Shown here piece by piece: positions 16,351-23,345 of a DNA stretch of 39,191 nt. Positions within the stretch are counted from its first letter, which is position 1; each line of letters begins with the position of its first letter. The stretch comes from Planctomycetota bacterium (GTDB lineage: Bacteria > Planctomycetota > UBA1135 > GCA-002686595), in contig NYXZ01000102.1 of NCBI GenBank assembly GCA_002686595.1, positions 10,863-50,053 of the forward strand. The letters are read 5' to 3'. Under the pieces are notes generated by a model. The model had not been told where the DNA came from and did not search any database. It was given only the letters and a program-made list of their open reading frames with translations. The translations under genes and the position numbers were made by a program.

Positions 16351-17865
16351 ATGACCCCGGATGACTTCCAGGCACGCTTGCGCAGGCAACGCAGGGACCC
16401 GCAGCCGGCTGCTCCCGATGCGCCCCGCGATGACGCGCGGGACAGGGGCGGCGAGGAGGGCGAGGGCGGGTTGGCCAGGGCTGAACGGGCAGTAACGGGG
16501 TCTCGCGCGTCGGAGCCGCCCACGTCTGAGTTTCCCGTGTCGGGGCTTCCCGCCTCGGGGGCTCCGGCGTCGGAGTTCCCCACGGCGGGCGCGCGGGCGG
16601 CGCGTGCGGGGAGCAAAGGGCGGGGAGCTGGCTTGCCACCTTGGTTGGGGCGGCGCCTAAGACGCGAGGGCGCTGGCAGAGCGGCCGACTCGGCCGCTGC
16701 TGGTGACGGCGGCGAACCTCCCTCCCTGGATGCCCCGGGGGGGCTCGTGGTGACACCAACGGAACACGGGCCCTGGTGCGCGCGGGAGACCGTCAACGGC
16801 GGCGACCAACTACACGGTGACTGGGCCCTGGACGAGGTGTTTCATGCGGCGCCCGCTGATGCGGTCCTCTTGACCGCTGACCAAGGACTGGCCGAGCTCG
16901 ACCTCAGGCACGCGCTCTACCTGGACACGGAAACCACCGGACTGTCCGGCGGCGCCGGAACCACGGTTTTCATGATTGGGTTGGGGGCCTTTGAGGCGGG
17001 CGGGAACTTCCGTACCTGGCAGGGCTTCTTGCGCGGGCCGGAGGAAGAGAAAGCGCTCTTGGAAGAGGTCGCTCGACGCATCCGCGCCAAGCGCGGCCTC
17101 GTCTCCTTCTTCGGCAAGTCCTTCGACCGCCACCGGCTGGAGGACAAAATGCGCGCAGTGGGCGTGGAGCCGCCCTTTGAGGGCCGCCCGCACCTGGACC
17201 TCTATCATCCCCTGCGGCGCCTCTATGGGGCCGCGCTGCCGGACGGTCGCCTGCGCACCATGGAGGCCCGCCTGTGCGGCTTTGAGCGCGTGGGGGACTT
17301 GCCTGGGTCCGAGGCTCCGGCCGCCTGGCTGAACTTCCTGCGGGGGCGCGCCCATCGCTTGGAGGGCGTCTTCCGCCACAACCTGGAGGATGTGCTCTCC
17401 CTCGTCACGCTGGCGGCTCACCTCGGACGCAGCCGCGCTGAACAGCGTGCCGACGGCCGTCCCCTCTCCGGTCACGGCGCAGCGCGAGCCGTGTCCCTGG
17501 CCCGCGCCCTGGTTTCCAACGGTCAACGCGCCGCAGCCATCTCCTGGTATGAGCGGGCCCGGGAGCGCTTGGAGCTGCCTTCGCGCACCCTGGAACTGGA
17601 ATACGCCGAGGCCCTGCGCCTGCTGCGCCAGCCCCGGGCCGAGGTCGCCCTGCGCGAGTTTTGCACCGCAGTCGATGACCGCCTGACTGTTCCAGCCCTG
17701 GTCTCCCTGGCCAAGGTGGCGGAACATTGGCATGGAGATCGCGGGGAGGCGGCGGGCTTGTGCCGGCGGGCCCTGGGCCTCATCGAGCGCCACCATTCGG
17801 GGGCCGAAGGGGCCAGGTTGACCCGCGACCTGACGCGCCGCCTGGCGCGCTGCGGCGCTGACTAG
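16351..17865 (+). CDS. mrfB: DEDDh 3'-5' exonuclease with TPR-like C-terminus (MrfB/YprB-like)
   Basis: A 504-residue protein with three parts. Residues 1-145 are low-complexity (Pro/Ser/Gly/Glu, with xSEFPxxG-type repeats) and probably disordered. Residues about 180-360 are an RNase H-like exonuclease with all five DEDDh residues visible: D192 and E194 in LDTETTG, D259 in FFGKSFD, H343 and D347 in HNLEDVLSL. The HLDLYHPLRRLYG and NFLRGRAHRLEGV stretches are YprB signatures. Residues about 380-500 look like TPR helices (SLARALVSNGQRAAAISWYERA), as in B. subtilis MrfB. It probably degrades the damaged strand after MrfA acts. The long N-terminal extension is unusual for the family. Confidence 0.87.
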   Translation: MTPDDFQARLRRQRRDPQPAAPDAPRDDARDRGGEEGEGGLARAERAVTGSRASEPPTSEFPVSGLPASGAPASEFPTAGARAARAGSKGRGAGLPPWLGRRLRREGAGRAADSAAAGDGGEPPSLDAPGGLVVTPTEHGPWCARETVNGGDQLHGDWALDEVFHAAPADAVLLTADQGLAELDLRHALYLDTETTGLSGGAGTTVFMIGLGAFEAGGNFRTWQGFLRGPEEEKALLEEVARRIRAKRGLVSFFGKSFDRHRLEDKMRAVGVEPPFEGRPHLDLYHPLRRLYGAALPDGRLRTMEARLCGFERVGDLPGSEAPAAWLNFLRGRAHRLEGVFRHNLEDVLSLVTLAAHLGRSRAEQRADGRPLSGHGAARAVSLARALVSNGQRAAAISWYERARERLELPSRTLELEYAEALRLLRQPRAEVALREFCTAVDDRLTVPALVSLAKVAEHWHGDRGEAAGLCRRALGLIERHHSGAEGARLTRDLTRRLARCGAD

Positions 17866-17915
17866 CGGGTCCCCTGGGGGCTTTGGCGGCCAATGTCCAC
17901 GGGGTTTTCTGAACC

Positions 17916-17924
17916 TGATACACT
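17916..17924 (+). promoter_or_regulatory. Possible extended -10 element upstream of the remnant
   Basis: TGATACACT reads as an extended -10 (TG, one base, TACACT). No matching -35 is seen. It lies about 82 bases before the secreted-protein remnant and could be its old promoter. Confidence 0.2.
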
Positions 17925-18005
17925 CAGGACTCGCGCTGCTGTCTCGTGTGATGAGAGGCGATAGCTCTAAACCAGAATCCCAAATCGGAGAGCCCCACGG
18001 CCCGC

Positions 18006-18329
18006 CTGACTTCCACCCGTTTCCTTTCTCTCAGCTCACTGTTCGCCACCGCGCTGGTCACGGGGTCGCTCTCGGCCCCGGCGAACGCCCAAGGCCTGGG
18101 CACCAACTACTGCACGGCGGCCCCCAACTCCACCGGTGTCGGTGCCGTGATGGACGCCACAGGCTCGCGGGATGTGGATGACAACAACCTGACGCTCACC
18201 GCTGGACTCGTGCCCTCGGGGCAGATGGGCATCTTCTTCTACGGTCCGAATCAGGACATGGTGCCCTTTGGCGATGGGGAGGTTGTGAGCGTTGGGGAAG
18301 CTGCTGGGCGGGAAGCCGGGGGCATATAG
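18006..18329 (+). pseudogene. Remnant of a secreted protein: signal peptide plus truncated conserved N-terminal domain
   Basis: The frame is open from the codon after the TGA at 17952-17954 to the stop ending at 18329 and contains no ATG, GTG or TTG before 18147; only a CTG at 18006 would give a sensible signal peptide. Read from there: TSTR, a hydrophobic core (FLSLSSLFATALVTGS), then APANA before QGLGTNYC, a good Sec signal with an A-x-A cleavage site. Next comes GTNYCTAAPNSTGVGAV, LTLTAGLVPSGQMGIFFYG and PNQDMVPFGDG. I recall this order from secreted planctomycetal proteins, where it continues with a cysteine-containing core; here it breaks into VVSVGEAAGREAGGI and stops. Either a real gene with a CTG start, or a gene that lost its start and its 3' end. 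Confidence 0.55.
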
Positions 18330-18331
18330 GG

Positions 18332-19048
18332 CTAGGTTGCTGCTGGGCTCGGTGTTTTGCCGTCTAGGCAGAGGCGAATGGCTGCTGGCAGGGCGTGCAG
18401 TTCCTCTTGGAAGACGCGTCCGGCCAGACTGTCTACGGTGTCGGTGGGCAGCACGGGCACCTTGCGCTGGAGGATGATGGGGCCCGTGTCGTAGTGGTTG
18501 TCGACGAAGTGCACGGTGCAGCCGGATTGCGTTTCGCCGGCGGCCAGAACTGCGCGGTGTACCCGTTCTCCGTAGTAGCCCTTGCCACCGTAGGCGGGCA
18601 AGAGGGCGGGATGGATGTTGAGCACTCGGCCGCGCCACTGCTCGGGAATGACCAGGAGGCGCAGGAAACCGGCCAGGACGACCAGGCCACAGCCGGCCTG
18701 CTCGGCGGCGGCGAAGGCGGCGGTGGAGAAGTCGGCGGGGGAGAGGGCGCGCTCGGCGTCGATGACACGGGAGGGCAGGCCGTGTAGCGCGGCGCGGTCT
18801 AGGGCATAGGCATCGGCGCGGTTGGAGAGCACCAGGCCGATGGGGGCCTCAAGTTCTCCGCTGGTGTTCAGGGCCACCAGGTTTTCCAGGCTGCGGCCGC
18901 CGCCCGAGACGAAGACCGCTAGGGGAGCGTGGGGTTTGTGGGGCTGGTGTGGGGCGTTGGCCTGGTTGGGAGCGTTGGCCTGGTGGGGAGCGTGGGGCGG
19001 CTCGCCGTCGGCGGCAGGTTTGTTGACCTCTGCCGAAGCGTCGTTCAC
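18332..19048 (-). CDS. purN: Phosphoribosylglycinamide formyltransferase
   Basis: Transfers a formyl group from 10-formyl-THF to GAR, the third step of purine synthesis. It has 238 residues; the catalytic domain begins at about residue 43 (LAVFVSGGGRSLENLV) and carries the catalytic trio N144, H146 (NIHPALLPAYGG) and D187 (YDTGPII). Residues 1-42 are an unusual Pro/His/Asn/Ala-rich extension with repeats such as HQANAP, encoded partly by two 18-base tandem units (18954-18989). A start nearer the catalytic domain is possible, but the GTG at 19048 forms a GTGA overlap with the upstream PNP-like gene, which favours this start. The GGKGYYG stretch is typical of the family. Confidence 0.87.
   Translation of the reverse strand: MNDASAEVNKPAADGEPPHAPHQANAPNQANAPHQPHKPHAPLAVFVSGGGRSLENLVALNTSGELEAPIGLVLSNRADAYALDRAALHGLPSRVIDAERALSPADFSTAAFAAAEQAGCGLVVLAGFLRLLVIPEQWRGRVLNIHPALLPAYGGKGYYGERVHRAVLAAGETQSGCTVHFVDNHYDTGPIILQRKVPVLPTDTVDSLAGRVFQEELHALPAAIRLCLDGKTPSPAAT
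18954..18989 (-). repeat. Two tandem 18-bp units in purN 5' coding region
   Basis: GCGTTGGCCTGGTTGGGA (18954-18971) and GCGTTGGCCTGGTGGGGA (18972-18989), plus-strand notation, differ at one base. They encode the HQANAP repeats of the PurN N-terminal extension. Confidence 0.8.
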
Positions 19049-19950
19049 GCCTCTTCCCCGAGCAGCTCGTGGACGGTGTGAGACACATCCTCAAGCAGGT
19101 GGCCGAGGAGATCCTCCAGGGCCGGCGCGGCGGCTTCCGAGGCAGCCACCAGGGAGGCCATGTCCACCGGGCGTTCACCGGCGTCGGTGATGATCACAAT
19201 GGAGAGCAGGGCCAGGCCGGCGTGGGCACAGGCGTGCAGGGGGGCGGCCAGGCCTTGTACGGAAACGGCGGCGCCGGCGGTGGACATCCAACGGCGCTCG
19301 GCGGGGGTTTCCAGGGCCGGGCCCAGGGAGCAGGCCACGACACCGCTGGCCGCGGGCAGGCCCAACTTGGCGCAGCGTTCGCGAGCCGTGGTTCGCAGAC
19401 CGGCGTGGTGCAAGGTGGTCTGGTCGGGGAAGAGCGGCCCGAGGCCGGTTTCTCCGAGGGCCAGAAGGGGCGTGTTCCCTGAGAGGTTGATGTGATCCTC
19501 CGGGAAGAAGAGCGTGCCGGCGGTCAGTGGTTGGGAATCATCCGCACTTCCCGGGGTGCTGCCGTCCGACGCTTCCGGTAGGCGCGAGCCGGCGCTGGTG
19601 TGAAGGCAGAGCACGGCCCCCGCGGCGGCGGCCAGCCAGGCGGGAAAGCCCCGGGCCCAGGCCGGGGCGTTTGGGTCCTCGCTGCCGGGGGTGTTCAGTT
19701 CCCGCGGGGCGTCGTCCAGAATCCAAACCGAGAGGCCGCCTGCTTGTCCGGCGTGCAACACGGAATCGTGCCAGGAGGCGGGTACGCCTGGCAGGCGACC
19801 GAGGGGCAGGGATACGCTCTTGTCGAGGGCACGGGGCAACATGCCGGCGCCGGTGCCGGTCCAGAGGAGCACCTGTGGGCTGGGGACGCCGCGTTCGTGC
19901 AGTTCCTGAATAGCCGGGGCAATGGAGTCGTCGAGGAGTGAATGGCTCAT
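19045..19950 (-). CDS. Divergent purine nucleoside phosphorylase-like protein
   Basis: A 301-residue protein of the trimeric PNP/MTAP fold. Family landmarks remain: WTGTGAG (31-36) in place of the phosphate loop GSGLG, EDHINLSGNTPL (151-162), and GPALETPAERR (210-220) with E214 aligned to E201 of human PNP. Several active-site positions differ: the RFHxYEG segment holding R84 and H86 is gone, TNAAGG reads TSAGSR (118-123), S220 is G233, N243 is D256 (ITD instead of ITN), and the H257 position is alanine. N to D at the base-binding position is known in human PNP mutants to favour 6-aminopurines, but losing the phosphate residues raises the possibility of a non-phosphorolytic or non-catalytic role. 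It overlaps purN by four bases. Confidence 0.7.
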   Translation of the reverse strand: MSHSLLDDSIAPAIQELHERGVPSPQVLLWTGTGAGMLPRALDKSVSLPLGRLPGVPASWHDSVLHAGQAGGLSVWILDDAPRELNTPGSEDPNAPAWARGFPAWLAAAAGAVLCLHTSAGSRLPEASDGSTPGSADDSQPLTAGTLFFPEDHINLSGNTPLLALGETGLGPLFPDQTTLHHAGLRTTARERCAKLGLPAASGVVACSLGPALETPAERRWMSTAGAAVSVQGLAAPLHACAHAGLALLSIVIITDAGERPVDMASLVAASEAAAPALEDLLGHLLEDVSHTVHELLGEEA

Positions 19951-20392
19951 GGTTATCTAATACCAGATGAAATCGGGGGGTTCCAGGCAAGGGGTGTCGG
20001 GCCTTGCCGATTGGCGGCCTGGCGGAGTCTGCCTGGCGGAGTCTGCCTGGCGGAGTCGGTGGGCGGACTGGCGGCGGACTGACGGGGGCAGTATGTCGGA
20101 CTGGCTGCGGCTTGGCGGAAAGCGGTGGGAGGCCAGCGCGGCAGCTGGAAATGCCTTGGCTCCGTGGCCTCTTTGGCTGCGCCATCGCCCGGCCGACGGC
20201 CAACCGTCACTTGTGAGGCGCATACCCCTTCCGTTTTTTCACCGTCCAGTATGCCGTTGCGGAAGTCGAGAGGTGCGCCATGTGCGAGCTATCCATAGGC
20301 CAAGGGAGAGAAACCTGCTCTCTCCACAAGCCACTACTCGACGCCCGTCGGCCATCCCCGCCGAATCCCCTGGTCCACACAGCAAGCCACTG
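19951..20392. other. Intergenic region between the PNP-like gene and cheA
   Basis: A stretch of 440-525 bases, depending on the cheA start, between divergent genes. It holds a 7-bp hairpin GGCAAGG/CCTTGCC (19986-20008), three 14-base tandem repeats (20017-20058), a 6-bp hairpin GGAGAG/CTCTCC (20305-20325) and an AT-richer patch near 20281-20300. No convincing gene, tRNA or known riboswitch is visible. Promoters for both flanking genes must be here or just downstream, but I could not pick one with confidence. Confidence 0.4.
20017..20058. repeat. Three tandem 14-bp repeats
   Basis: The unit GCCTGGCGGAGTCT occurs at 20017-20030 and 20031-20044, and with a final G at 20045-20058. Shorter derivatives (GGGCGGACTG, GGCGGCGGACTG) follow. 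It lies about 70-110 bases upstream of the minus-strand PNP-like gene. Confidence 0.85.
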
Positions 20393-20475
20393 ATGAACAC
20401 ACTTCCCACCCTGCTCGCGGACTTGATGATGAGCTCAGCAGTTGGCCCAATGCCCGCCTGTGCGCAGCTGATCCC

Positions 20476-22635
20476 GTGGCCGTCGCCCTGGCGGAGATCA
20501 ACGCCCAGGCCGCTGCCGGAGAACAGGGCGAAGTGGCCGAGCGTGCCGCTTCCCTGGGTGTACTGCTGGACGCTTTGCTCTTCGATCCCCTGGTGGAACC
20601 GGACGATGTCTATGAGCAGTTCCTCTTTGAGTTGCGGGAACTCGCCCAGGCCCTGACGCCTGACGCTGGCCCGGCGCTGGGCGAGGCCGTTGTCGCCAGC
20701 GAAGAGCCCATGGCCAATACATGCGAAGGCGGCAGCCAAGGGGCCGTTCCCTTGGAAGCGGCAGAGGCCGCGCCGGAGCCTCCCGAGGAATCAGGCGCTG
20801 GCGAATGGGAAGACGACGAGGAAATCCTGACGGAGTTCGTCACCGAAGCCATGGAACAGTTGGACGCCAGTGACTCCCATCTCGTTCACCTCGAGCGGAA
20901 GCCTGGCGATGGGGAAGCATTGAATGCGGTCTTCCGTTGTTTTCACTCATTGAAAGGGCTGGCTGGTTTCCTCGGCCTGCAGGGCATTGAAAGCCTGGCC
21001 CATGCGGCTGAGGATCTGTTGAGCCTGGGCCGCGAGGGCAAGGGCTGTTTTTCCCCTGGCGCCCTGGACGCGGCCTTCGCGGCGGTGGATCAACTCAAGG
21101 TCTTGGTGGGTGAGGTGGGGACCAAACTCGCCGGCCGGGCCAGTGATGGTGCTGCCAGGGAGAACTCTGGTGACGGGAGTGATGACGTATCACAGCTTGC
21201 CGAGGAGCTCAGCACGCGGAACACGGCGGCCATCGTGGATCGATTGCGCGGTCTGGTGGCCGATGGCAGTTGGAAGGGTGGAGAGCGGGATGCTGAGGCC
21301 GCTTCTGACGCGGGTACTGTCCCCGGCGGCGTCGAGGACGCGCGGGAGGTGCCGGAGTACCAGCCAGCCGATGCTCCCGAGCAGCCTGCTGGCCAGGCCA
21401 GCGGCGGCCAGGATTCGATTCGCGTCGATTCGGAGCGTCTGGATCGCCTGGTGGACATGATCGGGGAGTTGGTGATCACCGAGAGCATGGTCCAGCGCTC
21501 GGCCCAGGCGGCCGAGGCTGCCAATGACGGCGGCGGCGGCGGCGTCGAACTCAGGCGCCAACTCGCGCGCATGGACAAGTTCACCCGCGAGTTGCAGGAG
21601 TTGGCGGGGGCTCTGCGCATGGTGCCCGTACGCGCCAGCTTTCGACGCATGGCCCGCTTGGCCCGGGATGTGGCGCGCAAGAGCGGGCATCGCGTCGATT
21701 TCCGCCTGAGTGGCGAGGACACGGAGCTGGACAAGTCCGTGGTGGACCGCATTGGCGATCCCCTGGTGCACTTGGTGCGCAATGCCATCGACCACGGCTT
21801 GGAGGATCCCGAGCGGCGCCTGGCTGCTGGTAAACCAGCTTTGGGATGCGTGGAGCTGAGGGCCTATCACAAAGCCGGCAGCATTCGCATCGAGGTTGAG
21901 GACGACGGACGCGGCCTCGACCGCGAGCGCATCCTTGAGCGCGCCCAGGAGCGTGGCCTTGTGCGCGAGGGGGAGAATCTCTCGGAACGGGAGATCTATC
22001 AGCTGGTCTGTCGCCCCGGTTTCTCCACGGCGGAGAATGTGACCGCCATCAGTGGACGGGGCGTCGGCATGGATGTGGTCAAACGCGGCATCGACGCCAT
22101 GGGCGGTTCCCTGGAGATCGCTTCGCGGCCGGGCCAGGGCAGCTGCTTCGCCATGCACCTGCCCCTGACCCTGGCGGTCATTGACGGCATGGTGATTCGG
22201 GTCGGCGCCGAGCGCTACATCCTGCCGACCCTGAGCGTGGTGCGTCTGGTGATGCCGGAAGAAACCGACCTGACCAGCGTCCTGCGCACCAGTGAAATGA
22301 TAACCGTCCAGGATGAACTGATCCCTGTCCTGCGTCTGGGAGAACTCTTCCGAGTCGAAACGGCGGCTGAGGCCGAACCCCTAGTGGTTGTGGCAGAGGC
22401 CGACGGAACACGGGTTGCCCTCTTCATCGATGAACTACTCGGCCAACAACAGGCCGTGATCAAGAGCCTGGGAGATGGACTGGCGCGCACGCCCGGTGTT
22501 TCCGGCTGCGCCATCATGCCCGATGGGCGCGTGGGCCTGGTCCTGGATGTGGGAGGCCTGCTGCGCTTGGCCCGCCACAATCCGGGCGACGCCGACGGCA
22601 CCACTCTCACCACCGGCGCGGCCCTCACAATCTGA
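20476..22635 (+). CDS. cheA: Chemotaxis-type histidine kinase CheA
   Basis: A 719-residue CheA. Visible parts: a helical N-terminal region (1-90); an Hpt domain with phospho-acceptor H157 (FHSLKGLAGFLGL); a poorly conserved linker; the dimerisation domain from about 315 (IRVDSERLDRLVDMIGEL); the ATPase domain with the N box around N436 (HLVRNAIDHGLED), G1 at D476 (DDGRGLD) and G2 from G527 (GRGVGMDV); and a C-terminal CheW-like domain (about 575-710). No separate P2 or receiver domain is evident. GTG 20476 is the first usable start in this frame, but the frame reads like protein further upstream and an ATG at 20393 lies one frame away (see findings), so the true N-terminus may be longer. CheW and the receptor follow on the same strand. 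Confidence 0.92.
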   Translation: MAVALAEINAQAAAGEQGEVAERAASLGVLLDALLFDPLVEPDDVYEQFLFELRELAQALTPDAGPALGEAVVASEEPMANTCEGGSQGAVPLEAAEAAPEPPEESGAGEWEDDEEILTEFVTEAMEQLDASDSHLVHLERKPGDGEALNAVFRCFHSLKGLAGFLGLQGIESLAHAAEDLLSLGREGKGCFSPGALDAAFAAVDQLKVLVGEVGTKLAGRASDGAARENSGDGSDDVSQLAEELSTRNTAAIVDRLRGLVADGSWKGGERDAEAASDAGTVPGGVEDAREVPEYQPADAPEQPAGQASGGQDSIRVDSERLDRLVDMIGELVITESMVQRSAQAAEAANDGGGGGVELRRQLARMDKFTRELQELAGALRMVPVRASFRRMARLARDVARKSGHRVDFRLSGEDTELDKSVVDRIGDPLVHLVRNAIDHGLEDPERRLAAGKPALGCVELRAYHKAGSIRIEVEDDGRGLDRERILERAQERGLVREGENLSEREIYQLVCRPGFSTAENVTAISGRGVGMDVVKRGIDAMGGSLEIASRPGQGSCFAMHLPLTLAVIDGMVIRVGAERYILPTLSVVRLVMPEETDLTSVLRTSEMITVQDELIPVLRLGELFRVETAAEAEPLVVVAEADGTRVALFIDELLGQQQAVIKSLGDGLARTPGVSGCAIMPDGRVGLVLDVGGLLRLARHNPGDADGTTLTTGAALTI

Positions 22636-22681
22636 GCACAGGCGCACCGAGCTTCACACAACTCCTTCACACCTTCGCACC

Positions 22682-23275
22682 ATGACTACAACCAATACTT
22701 CACAAACCAGCACGGCTCCGACCGCTTCACCTGCTTCCGCCACTCTGGCCGACCTCGGTGGCAAGTACCTGACCTTCGGTCTGGGAGACGAGGAGTACGG
22801 CATCTCCCTGATGCGCGTGCGGGAGATCATCGCCCTGATGGACATCACCTGCGTGCCGCTGACGCCGGACTACGTGCGCGGTGTCATGAACCTGCGCGGC
22901 AAGGTGATTCCGGTGGTAGACCTGCGGCGCAAGTTCACCATGGAAGCCACCGAGGATCACGACCGCAAGTGCATCATCGTGGTGGATGTGGAGGCTGACG
23001 ATGATTCCACCAGCACCGAGGCCACTCAGGTGGGAGTCCTGGTGGACGCCGTCTCCGAAGTGCTGCACATCGCCGGTGAAGACATCGAAGCCCCCCCGAG
23101 CATGAGCATGGGGGCCGACGTGGACTTCCTGGCGGGCCTCGCCAAAGCCCGCGATCAGGTCAAGATTCTGTTGGACATCGATCGCGTCCTGGCCAGCTAT
23201 GACCTGCAGGCCTGGGCGGAAGAGGGAGCGCTGGAGGCCCGCTCGGATGAAGAGCAGCCCCCCGAGGAAGCCTGA
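22682..23275 (+). CDS. cheW: CheW coupling protein
   Basis: A 197-residue scaffold linking the CheA kinase to the receptor. The CheW domain spans about residues 25-170: [22 protein letters not shown], then [24 protein letters not shown], then [14 protein letters not shown]. The first 22 residues are a Thr/Ser/Ala linker, and the acidic C-terminal tail is longer than usual. It starts 46 bases after cheA. There is no Shine-Dalgarno motif before the ATG (CCTTCGCACC). Confidence 0.95.
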   Translation: MTTTNTSQTSTAPTASPASATLADLGGKYLTFGLGDEEYGISLMRVREIIALMDITCVPLTPDYVRGVMNLRGKVIPVVDLRRKFTMEATEDHDRKCIIVVDVEADDDSTSTEATQVGVLVDAVSEVLHIAGEDIEAPPSMSMGADVDFLAGLAKARDQVKILLDIDRVLASYDLQAWAEEGALEARSDEEQPPEEA

Positions 23276-23345
23276 CAGATACAGGCATTCACAAACGGCG
23301 TCCACCGACGCCGTCTTTTTCCACGACAACAACCTGAACCACCCC

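Noticed and set aside
15075-16796. Long antisense open frame (573 codons) on the minus strand
   Set aside because: It lies opposite mrfA-mrfB, whose motifs are unmistakable. Its translation has no family features; long antisense frames are expected in GC-rich genes.
20163-20185. Possible sigma-54 promoter upstream of cheA
   Set aside because: GG and GC elements are present but separated by 11 bases, where the -24/-12 class needs 10.
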